DNA of 64,000 nucleotides, taken from Gammaproteobacteria bacterium UBA2675. Lineage in GTDB: Bacteria; Pseudomonadota; Gammaproteobacteria; Pseudomonadales; Pseudohongiellaceae. Numbering within the stretch: the first letter of the stretch is position 1; every line of letters starts with the position of its first letter. Location of the stretch: contig DEMH01000009.1 of assembly GCA_002354805.1 (NCBI GenBank), forward strand, positions 310,001 through 374,000. Reading direction: 5' to 3'. Shown in pieces: positions 34,139-43,690 of this stretch. The notes beneath the pieces are model-generated. The model was given only the letters and a program-made list of their open reading frames with translations, was not told the origin of the DNA and made no database searches. A program made the position numbers and the translations under genes.

Positions 34139-34573
34139 ATGACCAACAATATTACACTGCTGGTGGCCGCCACCCTGGCGATGGTTCTACTGACCTTTCT
34201 GGTCGGCGGCAGGCTGCTTTACACGCGCGTTACCGAGATGCGCCTGAAGCGCATCCACCCGCAGGCAGTCGCGACCTCATCCAAAATGGCGGCCAAGCTG
34301 GAAAACGTCCAGACGGCTGACAACTTCCGGAATCTGTTTGAAGTGCCGGTGCTGTTTTATGCACTGGTGGCTGTTTCGCTCGCGGTGCAGCATACGCCAG
34401 CCTGGCTGGCTTATGGGGCCTGGCTGTTTGTGCTGTTGCGCGTGGCACACAGCATCATTCACTGCGGTTACAACCGGGTGGTGCACCGCCTGGTGGCGTT
34501 TCTGGGCAGCTTCCTTGTGATCGTCTGCCTTTGGGTGACTTTTTACCTGTCGCTGCTTGGCAGGACAGCCTGA
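34139..34573 (+). CDS. MAPEG-family membrane protein
   Basis: A 144-residue protein with four membrane helices. The MAPEG core is evident: the segment ending in RVTEMRLKRIHPQAV, then ENVQTADNFRNLFEVPVLFYAL (the N-x-x-E-x-P helix that builds the active site), and YGAWLFVLLRVAHSIIHCGYN. MAPEG proteins are glutathione-dependent transferases or peroxidases; bacterial members of this short type (often annotated as membrane-associated proteins) mostly lack a known substrate. Transcription is independent of both neighbours. Confidence 0.9.
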   Translation: MTNNITLLVAATLAMVLLTFLVGGRLLYTRVTEMRLKRIHPQAVATSSKMAAKLENVQTADNFRNLFEVPVLFYALVAVSLAVQHTPAWLAYGAWLFVLLRVAHSIIHCGYNRVVHRLVAFLGSFLVIVCLWVTFYLSLLGRTA

Positions 34574-34658
34574 GCGATCCGGTCATCTGCATGGTAGGTG
34601 CCGCGTATTCTATTTTCATAAACTGACTGAGCAGTCATAAAAATAAAAATAATAATCA

Positions 34659-34686
34659 TTGACGCAGCCCCGAATTACTGTAGACT
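34659..34686 (+). promoter_or_regulatory. Candidate promoter of the cold-shock gene
   Basis: TTGACG (34659-34664) and TAGACT (34681-34686) are separated by 16 bases. A start near 34693 would give a leader of about 150 nt before the ATG at 34845, close to the long structured leaders of cspA-type genes. Confidence 0.5.
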
Positions 34687-34844
34687 GCCTCTCAAGCCGG
34701 AATAAAGGCTATATTTATATCTGCAATACGAAGTGCCGCAAGTAGACCCCTCGTCCTGTAAATGTATTTGTAATCGTCGTTTTCTGCTGACCGAACATAA
34801 TTTCGGTGCGTATCTAATTTAAGTAATTTTTTAAGGAATATTTT

Positions 34845-35051
34845 ATGTCTACAGTGACAGGTCAAGTGAAGTTCTTCAACGAATCCAAAGGTTTTGGTTT
34901 TATTTCCCAGGACGGCGGCGAAGATGTATTCGTACATTACAGCGCCATCAACTCCAGCGGATTCAAAACCCTGACTGAAGGTCAGCGTGTTGAGTTCACG
35001 GTCACCAAAGGCGCCAAAGGCCTTCAGGCTGAGAACGTCATCGCTCAGTAA
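34845..35051 (+). CDS. Cold-shock protein (CspA family)
   Basis: A 68-residue single OB-fold protein. RNP1 (KGFGFI) and RNP2 (VFVHY) are intact, and the sequence is otherwise typical: TGQVKFFNESKGFGFI, then SAINSSGFKTLTEGQRVEF and GLQAENV. CspA-type proteins bind single-stranded RNA and act as RNA chaperones. The Shine-Dalgarno AAGGAA lies just upstream; the long AU-rich leader suggests post-transcriptional, temperature-linked control. A strong terminator follows, so it is monocistronic. Confidence 0.97.
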   Translation: MSTVTGQVKFFNESKGFGFISQDGGEDVFVHYSAINSSGFKTLTEGQRVEFTVTKGAKGLQAENVIAQ

Positions 35052-35077
35052 TCAATTACTGACGCGGTAAATAAAAA

Positions 35078-35106
35078 GGCTGCCACGAAAGTGGTGGCCT
35101 TTTTTT
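35078..35106 (+). terminator. Rho-independent terminator of the cold-shock gene
   Basis: GGCTGCCAC, GAAA loop and GTGGTGGCC form a 9-bp stem (two wobble pairs) followed by seven T, and AAAAA precedes it. Confidence 0.9.
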
Positions 35107-35222
35107 GTTTCCAGTATTATCTGAACAATTGGGCCGGGTCGCTTTAGCGGGATCGCAAGACGTGACTGGACTGAAGGTCCCAGCCTGGTAAGCTTGCGAG
35201 GCAGCTTGGGTGATTTGGAAAC

Positions 35223-36809
35223 GTGAAGATTAAGAATACCGGCGTTATCTGGTTGCTACCCGCGATAGTCGCTTTTCTGGCGCCTGTGGTGGCGGGGTTC
35301 TGGTATGCACGGGATGAAGCGATAGGGCAGCAGAATGCTGCCCTGGCATCTGCCGCCAGTACCGTGCTTGCCCGCGCAGAGGATGTTGCCTACCAGTTTC
35401 GCGCCGCCACAGAGAGCCTGGTGCCATTTGCCTCGGAGCCCTGCGGCGATGAAGCGCTGAGGGCAATGCGGCTCAGCACGCTCTCTTTTCGATATGTGCA
35501 ATCTGCGCTTTACATTGAGGGCAATCGTTTACTTTGCTCCAGTGTTGAGGTGCATCGCCCGGCACCTGATCTGGGCGAGTCCACCGGGCGAAATTTTCGT
35601 GGTGCCGAGATTTGGGTAGACATGCAGCTACCCTGGGCCATCGCTTCCGCGCCATTGATGATCCTCCGGCAAGAGTCAGGTTTTGGTGTTGCGCTAAATG
35701 CCGACGATGTATTCTTTGGCTTTGAGCCTGCAGGGACAGGCCTGTTTGTGCTGGAGTTCACCGGTAGTGGTCCGACTACTATTGCCGAGTTTGGTGAGAT
35801 GCAGGCCGACGCCGCCATGATTGAGTATCTTGCAGAGCGGGGCAGCGGCACCTATCAATACAACGACTATGTGGTTCACTATCAGGCCAGTGCCGAAGAC
35901 TTCACGATAGGTGTGCTGGTGATGGCTTTGCGCAGCGCCAGCAGCGCAAGCGTGCGCGAACAGATTTATCGGGTTCTTCCGTTTGCCGTTGCGGGAGGCA
36001 CTGTGCTGGCTGGTCTGGCGACACAACTGTTCTATCGACGCCGCTCGTTCCGCAATGACATCGAAGCGGGGATCAGGCAACGCGAGTTCTATCTTGAATA
36101 CCAGCCCATCATGGATATTCAGCGGCAGCGCTGCATCGGTGCCGAAGCACTGATTCGCTGGCGCCGCAATGGAGAACGAATTCAGCCTGATGTGTTCATT
36201 CCGCTGGCCGAACGCGAAGGTGTCATCCATGCTATCACCGACGAAGTTCTGCGCCTGATCGCTCGCGACATGACATCCTTTTTGCAACAGACTGATGACT
36301 TCTACGTGTCGATTAATATCAGTGGTTACGACCTGGCCGACCCCAAACTGCCGGATCGCCTGTCGCGTCTGTTGCAGAGCTCTGGTGCTGACGCCAGTCG
36401 CTTTCTGATCGAGATTACCGAGAGCAGTTTCGTCGACCGGCTGACAACGCGGGAGGCCATTCAGGCGCTCCGAAGAATGGGATTCCAGATCGCCATAGAT
36501 GATTTTGGAACCGGCTTCTCCAACTTTGCCTACCTGCAGCTCTACGATATCGACTATCTGAAGATTGATCGCCTGTTCGTAGAAACGATCGCCCAGGATG
36601 AAGTCAAAACACAGCTTGTTTTCCATCTCATCGAGCTGGCGAACAAGCTGAAAGTTGAGGTCATTGCCGAGGGCGTCGAGCAGCAGATCCAGGCCGATGT
36701 GTTGCTGCAAAAGGGTGTCTGCTGCGCGCAGGGCTGGTTATACGGCAAGCCTGTAAGGAGCCGTCGGCTGGTCGCTCACCTGCAGGGTGAGCAGTCAGCC
36801 CTTGTCTGA
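35223..36809 (+). CDS. CSS-motif EAL c-di-GMP phosphodiesterase
   Basis: The GTG at 35223 gives a 528-residue membrane protein: TM1 (VIWLLPAIVAFLAPVVAGF), a periplasmic CSS-motif domain with a Cys in SEPCGDEA and LLCSSVE, TM2 (LPFAVAGGTVLAGLATQLFY, about residues 245-265), then an EAL domain. The catalytic signatures are intact: EALIRW, NISGYDL, EITESSF, DDFGTGFSN with YLKIDR, and the late EGVE and QGWLYGKP. It should degrade c-di-GMP. CSS-EAL proteins in enterics are controlled by disulfide formation between the periplasmic cysteines. It is convergent with an MCP gene (five bases) next to a diguanylate cyclase gene. Confidence 0.93.
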   Translation: MKIKNTGVIWLLPAIVAFLAPVVAGFWYARDEAIGQQNAALASAASTVLARAEDVAYQFRAATESLVPFASEPCGDEALRAMRLSTLSFRYVQSALYIEGNRLLCSSVEVHRPAPDLGESTGRNFRGAEIWVDMQLPWAIASAPLMILRQESGFGVALNADDVFFGFEPAGTGLFVLEFTGSGPTTIAEFGEMQADAAMIEYLAERGSGTYQYNDYVVHYQASAEDFTIGVLVMALRSASSASVREQIYRVLPFAVAGGTVLAGLATQLFYRRRSFRNDIEAGIRQREFYLEYQPIMDIQRQRCIGAEALIRWRRNGERIQPDVFIPLAEREGVIHAITDEVLRLIARDMTSFLQQTDDFYVSINISGYDLADPKLPDRLSRLLQSSGADASRFLIEITESSFVDRLTTREAIQALRRMGFQIAIDDFGTGFSNFAYLQLYDIDYLKIDRLFVETIAQDEVKTQLVFHLIELANKLKVEVIAEGVEQQIQADVLLQKGVCCAQGWLYGKPVRSRRLVAHLQGEQSALV

Positions 36810-36814
36810 GGTGC

Positions 36815-38428
36815 TCAGGTATTGAACGCTGACACCAGCGAGGTCATTTTGCTCGCAGACTTGTCCAGATTGTCGGCCGTGCTCGAGGACTTTTCGGCGG
36901 CTACGCGGGACTTCTGGGCCTGCTCTACCGCCAGCAGCACATTGCGGTTGATTTCATCGGTTGCGTAGCTCTGCTCTTCAGACGCCGTGGCGATCTGCGT
37001 GATCATGTCCTTGATCGACGCAATGGCCTGACCAATTTCGTTCAGCGCCTGCTGCGAATCGCTTGCCAGCGTGACTGCCTCCGAGGTTTTGGTTTGTCCA
37101 TGCTGCATGGCATCTGCTGCGGCACTCGCGCCGTTCTGCAGTTCACTGATGATGCGCTGGATCTCGGTGGTGGACTCCTGCGTACGCTGCGCCAGTGCCC
37201 GAACCTCGTCCGCGACGACAGCAAAACCGCGCCCCTGTTCGCCTGCTCGGGCCGCTTCGATGGCAGCGTTCAGGGCAAGCAGGTTGGTCTGTTCGGCGAT
37301 CGCCTGAATGACGTCCAGGACTGTACCGATGCTGCTGGTGTTTTCCTGCAGGCGATTCATCAGCGTCGCGATGTGCTGAACATCGGTCGACAGTGAATCG
37401 ATTGCAGTCGACGTGCTGGTCATCAGTTTGATACCACTTTGTGCACTCTGATCGACCTGCTCGGCAGCGCTGGCAGCCTGCACTGAATTGCTGGCAACCT
37501 CCTGGATGGTCTGACTCATCTCGGTGATGGCGGCAGCCACCTGATCCGTGTAGTTCTCGGAGTCCTGAGTGCGAACATTGATTTCTTCAGAGACTTTATT
37601 GATATCACCAGAAGCAGCGGCCAGCGTCGCTGCCTCACGCTGAACCGAGCGAATGATACTGGCCACTTTGTCCTGCATCTGTGACAGCTCGGTGCTCAAT
37701 TTGCCTAGCTCATCCTTGCGGGTGGATACAATCGGCTCTGCGAAGTCGCCGTGCGACATGCGCTCTACGACCTTGCCAATGTCCAGCAAAGGCTGAATGA
37801 AGCCCCGGCTGATGACCAGGTGGGTGATCATTAGTACCAGACCGGCGATCACACAGATAGCCAGGTAGGACAACACCACCAGGCGTTCGCTGCTTGCCGA
37901 CAGAGCAGTGGCTGATTGCTGGCTGACGGCGCTGAGTTCATCGACCGCCTCCTGCAGCAGGCGAGTGGGCTCGCGGTCGATGCCGGACACGGCCTGATCG
38001 CCGACCGTATGATCGAACCCGCTGAAGACAAATTCATCCAGTCCGCGCTGGTAGGCGGTGTACAGTTCCTGATGACGTGCGTGAAAATTGCTTACCAGCG
38101 TCCGAGCATCTCCTGCAACCATCCTCTGTATCAGGCCCTGGCTTCGTTGCTGGATGCTTTCATGTAACTCGGTGAACCGGGTCCAGTATTGATCCCGTCG
38201 CTCGGCGTCTGCGCCTCGCAGCAGAACGTTTTTCCACTCCTGAACCTGAATTTTGAAGTCCAGATTGATGTTTTGAACATCACGTTCAAGTGCTACCTGA
38301 TCAACGAGCAGTTGTTCATAGGCTGCAATGGTCCGCTGCAACATAGTAATGGCAATAATACTGGCGATCAGGAAGGCGGCGAGGCCGATCGCCACAGCAG
38401 TCATCAGTCGTGCTTTGATAGAGTTCAT
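36815..38428 (-). CDS. Methyl-accepting chemotaxis protein
   Basis: A 537-residue receptor with TM1 (AVAIGLAAFLIASIIAITML), a periplasmic helical-bundle sensor with a QEWKNVLLRGAD segment, TM2 (YLAICVIAGLVLMITHLVI), HAMP, and the methylation and signalling region with the conserved tip NLLALNAAIEAARAGEQGRG. The QEWKN-LRG pattern resembles helical-bundle ligand domains of the 4HB/NIT-like type. It lies between the EAL and the NMT1-diguanylate cyclase genes; the latter is on the same strand but 140 bases away. Confidence 0.93.
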   Translation of the reverse strand: MNSIKARLMTAVAIGLAAFLIASIIAITMLQRTIAAYEQLLVDQVALERDVQNINLDFKIQVQEWKNVLLRGADAERRDQYWTRFTELHESIQQRSQGLIQRMVAGDARTLVSNFHARHQELYTAYQRGLDEFVFSGFDHTVGDQAVSGIDREPTRLLQEAVDELSAVSQQSATALSASSERLVVLSYLAICVIAGLVLMITHLVISRGFIQPLLDIGKVVERMSHGDFAEPIVSTRKDELGKLSTELSQMQDKVASIIRSVQREAATLAAASGDINKVSEEINVRTQDSENYTDQVAAAITEMSQTIQEVASNSVQAASAAEQVDQSAQSGIKLMTSTSTAIDSLSTDVQHIATLMNRLQENTSSIGTVLDVIQAIAEQTNLLALNAAIEAARAGEQGRGFAVVADEVRALAQRTQESTTEIQRIISELQNGASAAADAMQHGQTKTSEAVTLASDSQQALNEIGQAIASIKDMITQIATASEEQSYATDEINRNVLLAVEQAQKSRVAAEKSSSTADNLDKSASKMTSLVSAFNT

Positions 38429-38568
38429 GTCTTTGCTGTCTTGGAAACTAAAGAAGAGGAAATGTATCCAGTAAAATCAAGAAGCGGCAGATCGAGGCAG
38501 TTCTTTAGGAAATGCGCGACGTTGTCACCAAGCTGTCACATTTGTAGTGGGGTATGACGCTTTATGCA

Positions 38569-40278
38569 CTATTCAGGTGCAATGCCAGCGTTTTCCGCGC
38601 AGATCACCCGATTACGGCCACGGTTTTTGGCAGCATAAAGAGCATCGTCGGCTCGCGCCATGATACTGATGGTGGTGTCACCGGCTTGATAGGCGGCAAT
38701 GCCCAGGCTGAGAGTCAATGAAATGCGAGCATCAACGGTGTTGATGTCCAGGCTGGCGACCTGCTGTCGCATGCGCTCGGCAAGCCAGCGGGCTTCTTCA
38801 GCATCGGTGTTGAGACAGATAACTGCAAACTCTTCACCACCCGTGCGTGCCACCAGATCGCCAGAGCGAGCGCAGCCAGCGAGCGCTGAAGCAACCCCTT
38901 TGAGTACCTCGTCCCCCACCAGGTGGCCGTACTGATCGTTCACGCGTTTGAAGTGGTCAATATCAATGCTGATCAGCGCCAGGTTGCAGTGGCCACGCGC
39001 GGCGCGGCTCAGGTCGCGATCAAGGCCCTCGAGGAAAAGGCGCCGATTGGAAAGGCCTGTCAAAGCATCGGTTCTGGCGTCCGATTCAGCCTGATGCCTG
39101 GCTGCTTCCAGCTCGCGTGTCCGCAGCGCGACCAGTGCCCGCAGGCGCCATACGTGCAAGGCAAGCAGAGCCGCCATGATTAGCGCTGCGGTGATTCCAA
39201 TTGCGATGCGATAGCGCATCAGCAGCGACCAGATGCCGTCCTGCTGTGATGCCATGTAGACAAAACCCGCGAGATCTACCGGAGTGTCCAGTAGTCCCTG
39301 TTCCCTGAAAATGCTTTCGATACGTTGCCAGCGCTCCATATTCATATAACCAACAGGTACAACGTTGGGCAGTATCAGACGGGCAGACTCCTGCGCCTCG
39401 AACAACAGGTGCTCCCTGGATTTCTGCTGGGTGTTGTAGTTATTGATGATCAGGTCAATCATTTCTTCAATGTTGGCAACCGCATATTCCCAGCCCCGAA
39501 TGGTGGCTTGACGAAAGTTGGCAACGACCTCTGGCTGTGCCTCCAACAAAGATTCGCGAGTGATCAGGATGTCGCCATAAAAATCGACACCGTAGTCCTG
39601 AGGCCGGAAAACCCGAAACGGAACATTGCGCTGCTCCAGCAGGTAGGGCTCATTAGTCGTGTAACCGTTGTAGGCGTCAGTTTCGCCATTGATGAGTACA
39701 TCAATAGAGGTGTTGCCAGGCACTAGCGTAAAGTCATCGCTGGTGATGCCGGCCTGCCGCAACATGGACATCAGTTCGGCATTCATAAAGCCGCCGGCCA
39801 GCATTGCGCGCCTGTTGTGTAAATCGGCCAGGGTGTTAACGCCAGTGTCAGCTCGTGTAATAAGAACGGATGGCGAGTGCTGAAAAATAGCGGCCAGCAC
39901 CACGATAGGCACTCCGCTGGCCCGGTAAAGCAGCGCGCCCGTATCTGCGACCGCAAACTCTACCCGACCGCCCATGAGCTGATCGATGGGAGTCAGACCA
40001 GGCAGATGTTCAATCAATGTCACATCCAGGCCGGCCTCTTCGTAAAAGCCTTGATGAAGCGCCGCATAGTAACCTGCGAACTGAAACTGGTGGGCCCACT
40101 TCAGTTGCACGGTAATCGGCTGCAGCTCGGGGTTTTGTTGAGAGTGACTGATGTTGGGCAGGCTGGTCAGCACTGCAGCCGTGAGCATGGGCAATAAGAT
40201 GCCACGTGTCGCGCGCATCGGCATGCCGCCGCACCGCAACAACACACCATGAAAGTAGAACAATATGCTGTCCCGCAT
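38569..40278 (-). CDS. Diguanylate cyclase with NMT1/THI5-like periplasmic sensor
   Basis: A 569-residue protein (if the ATG at 40278 is used; ATGs at 40224 and 40218 would start nearer the signal peptide GILLPMLTAAVLTS). The periplasmic part (about residues 50-320) follows the NMT1/THI5-like binding-protein pattern: VQLKWAHQFQFAGYYAALHQG, then FAVADTGALLYRASG and VLITRADTGVNTLADL. A TM segment (IGITAALIMAALLALHVW) leads to a GGDEF domain with the active GGEEF signature and an RSGD inhibitory site five residues before it. It should make c-di-GMP in response to a small periplasmic ligand. Its relatives bind thiamine-pyrimidine-like or sulfonate compounds. Confidence 0.92.
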   Translation of the reverse strand: MRDSILFYFHGVLLRCGGMPMRATRGILLPMLTAAVLTSLPNISHSQQNPELQPITVQLKWAHQFQFAGYYAALHQGFYEEAGLDVTLIEHLPGLTPIDQLMGGRVEFAVADTGALLYRASGVPIVVLAAIFQHSPSVLITRADTGVNTLADLHNRRAMLAGGFMNAELMSMLRQAGITSDDFTLVPGNTSIDVLINGETDAYNGYTTNEPYLLEQRNVPFRVFRPQDYGVDFYGDILITRESLLEAQPEVVANFRQATIRGWEYAVANIEEMIDLIINNYNTQQKSREHLLFEAQESARLILPNVVPVGYMNMERWQRIESIFREQGLLDTPVDLAGFVYMASQQDGIWSLLMRYRIAIGITAALIMAALLALHVWRLRALVALRTRELEAARHQAESDARTDALTGLSNRRLFLEGLDRDLSRAARGHCNLALISIDIDHFKRVNDQYGHLVGDEVLKGVASALAGCARSGDLVARTGGEEFAVICLNTDAEEARWLAERMRQQVASLDINTVDARISLTLSLGIAAYQAGDTTISIMARADDALYAAKNRGRNRVICAENAGIAPE

Positions 40279-40426
40279 TCGTTTTATTGTCCGATCATTT
40301 TTTGCGCATTATGCCTGGCAGTATACACACCGTTTGTGTCGTCTGGGTATACTGGCGGGATGTTAATGCAGGGGTTTACCCCCTACAGTTAATTGATAGT
40401 GATTAATCGGGGCAGGGTATTCAGAT

Positions 40427-42283
40427 ATGCGTATGTCATACAAAAAAACTCACAAACCATTAAAGACAGTTTTTTCTGCCTTTGTGCTGGCCACCTTGTT
40501 GGCAGCATGTGGCCAGGAGCAGAGCCCTGCATCGCAATCGTCGACCGCAGCGCCTGAACCTGCCGGGGCTGAATCTGAACGGATGGATCCGACCTTGCGC
40601 TCGATCACTCAAGGCGAACTGCGTGGCGTGGTGCAGGCGGACGGCAGCCTGGCCTGGCGCAATATCCCCTACGCGCAGCCTCCCGTTGGAGATCTGCGCT
40701 GGAAGTTACCACAACTACCTGAGCCTTGGACGGGCGTGTATGAGGCAAGTGAAACAATTCAGCCCTGTGTGCAGTTCAGCTCGTCCTTGAGTGCCGGTAT
40801 TGCTGATCCTGATGGCGATGGCATCGTGGGCAGCGAAGACTGTCTTTACCTGAGTGTTTATGCGCCTTCAGATATCCCGGAGGGCGAACAGCTTCCGGTG
40901 ATGTACTGGATTTTCGGTGGCGGCAATAACAGTGGTTACGCCGGTGACTACAATGGCGGTGAGCTGGCGCAGTCACAGGATGTGATTGTTGTGACGGTCA
41001 ATTATCGGCTTGGCAGTCTGGGCTGGTTCTATCACCCGGCCATTCTGGAACCGGGCGCCAGTGGAGCCGCGGCCAGTGGCAACTGGAGTACAGTCGATAC
41101 CATTGCTGGCCTGCTCTGGGTTCAGGAAAACATCGATGCCTTTGGCGGAGACGCAGATAACGTCACGATTTTTGGTGAGTCAGCCGGTGGTGGAAATGTC
41201 ATGAGTCTGGTTACATCACCAATGGCGGAAGGTTTGTTCCATCGGGCCATCGTGCAGAGCGGTGGTATCGATACAACACCACTGGCGCAAGGCGTGAACT
41301 ATGTCGATGACGATGTCCCGGGGCACGAACACAGCTCCCGCGAAATCATCAATAAGATACTGGTGCGGGACGGACGCGCGCCTGATCGCGACAGCGCAAA
41401 GGAGCTGCAGGGTCTGATGAGTGATGAGGAGATCAGAGAGCTTCTTTACAGTCAGGACGCTGCATCATTCCTCCAGCTCTATAACCCGGAAGCTGCCCGT
41501 AATTACCCGGCGCCCAAAAAGTTTATGGACGGCACCGTGTTTGTCGAGCAGGATCCGCTGGATCAACTGGCATCGGGAGATTACAACCAGGTGCCGATCA
41601 TTCTCGGCACCAATCGCGATGAGCGCCGGATCTACCTTTATGCGGCGATGGCAGACCTGATTCGCAACGACCCGGATGAATACATTCGCTTCGCGCATTA
41701 CCCGTCAATCCAGTGGAAATGGCGTGGTGTCGACAACCTGGCACGTCGCATGGCGCCTGCGCAGGATGCCCCGGTATATGCCTTCCGCTTCGACTGGGAT
41801 GAACAGCGAATCAGCGACGCAGGAATGGATATGTCGATAGCTATCGGCGCGGCACACTCGACGGAAATGGCATTTATTTTTGGTGACTGGGATGTTGGTT
41901 TCATACCCGGAGACGCGCTTTATCACGAAGCGACCAATCCGGGACGCGATGAACTGTCAGCGGCCATGATGTCCTACTGGTCAAACTTTGCCTACACGGG
42001 TGAGACAGGCCGTGGGCGCGATGGCGACCTGCCGGTATGGCAGCCCTGGCGAAATGGCGAAAGCAATCCAAAAACCTTGATCCTCGATTCGGCCAATGAC
42101 GGTGGCATTCGCATGATGGATGAAGAGGTCACGCTGGAAAGCATCAAGGCGCAGTTCATGGCCGAGACCTGGAGTGATCCGCAAAATCGTTGTCGCACTT
42201 ACCTGTCCACATTTGGCGGCACTGAGGCATTTGATACCGACGAATACGCGGTGTTGATTGAAGGCGGGTGCACGGTACGCTAA
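40427..42283 (+). CDS. Carboxylesterase type B, lipoprotein
   Basis: The 618-residue protein has a lipoprotein signal with lipobox LLAACGQEQ (Cys near residue 27). The type B esterase fold shows all key motifs: DGSLAWRNIPYAQPPVGDLRW at the start, EDCLYLSVYAP, the nucleophile elbow FGESAGGGNV and SLGWFYHPAIL, then the catalytic Glu region in ILGTNRDE and His in GAAHSTEMAFIFGDW. It should hydrolyse carboxylic esters at the outer-membrane or periplasmic face. The substrate is unknown. A MFS transporter gene follows at 164 bases. Confidence 0.93.
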   Translation: MRMSYKKTHKPLKTVFSAFVLATLLAACGQEQSPASQSSTAAPEPAGAESERMDPTLRSITQGELRGVVQADGSLAWRNIPYAQPPVGDLRWKLPQLPEPWTGVYEASETIQPCVQFSSSLSAGIADPDGDGIVGSEDCLYLSVYAPSDIPEGEQLPVMYWIFGGGNNSGYAGDYNGGELAQSQDVIVVTVNYRLGSLGWFYHPAILEPGASGAAASGNWSTVDTIAGLLWVQENIDAFGGDADNVTIFGESAGGGNVMSLVTSPMAEGLFHRAIVQSGGIDTTPLAQGVNYVDDDVPGHEHSSREIINKILVRDGRAPDRDSAKELQGLMSDEEIRELLYSQDAASFLQLYNPEAARNYPAPKKFMDGTVFVEQDPLDQLASGDYNQVPIILGTNRDERRIYLYAAMADLIRNDPDEYIRFAHYPSIQWKWRGVDNLARRMAPAQDAPVYAFRFDWDEQRISDAGMDMSIAIGAAHSTEMAFIFGDWDVGFIPGDALYHEATNPGRDELSAAMMSYWSNFAYTGETGRGRDGDLPVWQPWRNGESNPKTLILDSANDGGIRMMDEEVTLESIKAQFMAETWSDPQNRCRTYLSTFGGTEAFDTDEYAVLIEGGCTVR

Positions 42284-42446
42284 TGCAAATCAGGCTGCCA
42301 GATGGCGTATGCGGCGCCAGTCTGGCCAACCTGGGTTCCCATTCTGATCATCGCTGAGTGGGTGTTTGTTGCGGCCTTGATCCCGCGACGCTGAGGCCCG
42401 GTTTCATCTGTGTTAGACTCTGCGGCTTTCCCGGAAACCGTAACTC

Positions 42447-43646
42447 ATGTCAGTGCCCGTCAACCGCCCGCCTATTTACCTGTTGGTTCCGATCAGCATG
42501 CTGTGCACGCTGGTGGCGGTCGTATTTGGTCGGCTGGCCTACGGGCTGGTGCTGCCAGTCATGCGCGAAACCCTGGGGCTGACTTATACCCAGGCGGCCA
42601 ATCTGGGCACGGTCACAGCGCTTGGATATCTGGTATTGCTGCTGTACGCGGGCGTTTTCGCTGGCCGGCACGGTGGCAAACGGTCGATTCTGCTGGGCCT
42701 TTCCCTCGCTGCCTGCGGTTTTGCGGGCCTGAGTCAATTCTCGGCTTATCCCTTGCTGATGATGTGCATGACTCTGATGGGGTTTGGCACGGCATTCACA
42801 TTCACGCCACTGATTTCGCTGCTGGGCGCCTGGTATCCCGAACGCCGTGGAATGGTGATTGGCTTCTCGGGTAGTGGTGTCGGCATAGGTATATTGCTGG
42901 CCGGCTCGCTGGTGCCGGTCATGACCCAGTCCGGCGACGAGGCGAGCTGGCGGATGATCTGGGCCGGATTCGCCGGAATCGCGCTGTTTGTTATTGCCAT
43001 GGTGGCAATCTTTCTGCGCAACCCACCGCAGCATGAGATGCCCGTGTCCATGGTGCAGGGGCTGAAAACCGTTTATCGTAACCCCCATGTGGTGCGAATG
43101 GCCATGATTTACGGCATTGTCGGTCTTACCTATATCGTGCAGGTGCTGTTTATGTACAGCTTTGCGCTGGACGCTGGTGTACCAGCGCCAACGGCGGGTC
43201 GGCTGGTGGCGGTGATGGGCTTTATGTCAATTTTCTCCGGGCCAATATGGGGCTGGCTGGCAGACCGGGTAGGGCATGGGCGCGCGTTGACCTTCTGTAT
43301 GTGTGTCGCCATATTCGCAACGTTGCTGCCGGTAGTCTGGCCAGTCACCCTGGCATTTACGGTCCACTTTGTGCTGACCGGCCTGTCAGTTTCTGGCCTG
43401 TTTACTTCCGTACTGGCCGCTGCAACAAGCACCGTAAAACCGCAGCATGCCGCCATGGCGGTCAGTTTTGTGACCGTATTTTTTGCTCTGGGGCAACTGG
43501 TGGGTCCGGCGCTGGCGGGATTGCTGATAGACTGGCAACAGGACTTCAGACTGACGTTTGCGTTGAGTGCCGTCCTGATGCTTGTGGGTGCCGTCGCCAG
43601 TTATGGCAGCACGGCAGTTGCCAGGGCACAGACCCGCGCAGAATAA
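42447..43646 (+). CDS. MFS transporter
   Basis: A 399-residue integral membrane protein with twelve predicted helices. The start of TM1 (VPISMLCTLVAVVFGRLAYGLVLPVM) and the region LTYTQAANLGTVTALGYLVLLLYAGVFAGRHG, including the G-R-H-G loop between TM2 and TM3, fit the YbfB/YjiJ group or related MFS proteins. The inner repeat is visible again at WGWLADRVGHGRAL. The substrate is unknown. It probably begins a transcript extending to the YiiX-like gene, 45 bases after its stop. Confidence 0.9.
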   Translation: MSVPVNRPPIYLLVPISMLCTLVAVVFGRLAYGLVLPVMRETLGLTYTQAANLGTVTALGYLVLLLYAGVFAGRHGGKRSILLGLSLAACGFAGLSQFSAYPLLMMCMTLMGFGTAFTFTPLISLLGAWYPERRGMVIGFSGSGVGIGILLAGSLVPVMTQSGDEASWRMIWAGFAGIALFVIAMVAIFLRNPPQHEMPVSMVQGLKTVYRNPHVVRMAMIYGIVGLTYIVQVLFMYSFALDAGVPAPTAGRLVAVMGFMSIFSGPIWGWLADRVGHGRALTFCMCVAIFATLLPVVWPVTLAFTVHFVLTGLSVSGLFTSVLAAATSTVKPQHAAMAVSFVTVFFALGQLVGPALAGLLIDWQQDFRLTFALSAVLMLVGAVASYGSTAVARAQTRAE

Positions 43647-43690
43647 AGTTGTTGTTCGGCACCAGGAACATATCCGTGTAGAGGAACACC

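Noticed and set aside
35694..36710. Long minus-strand open frame (338 codons) opposite the EAL gene
   Set aside because: It is antisense to a complete EAL domain with all catalytic motifs, and no domain is seen in its translation.
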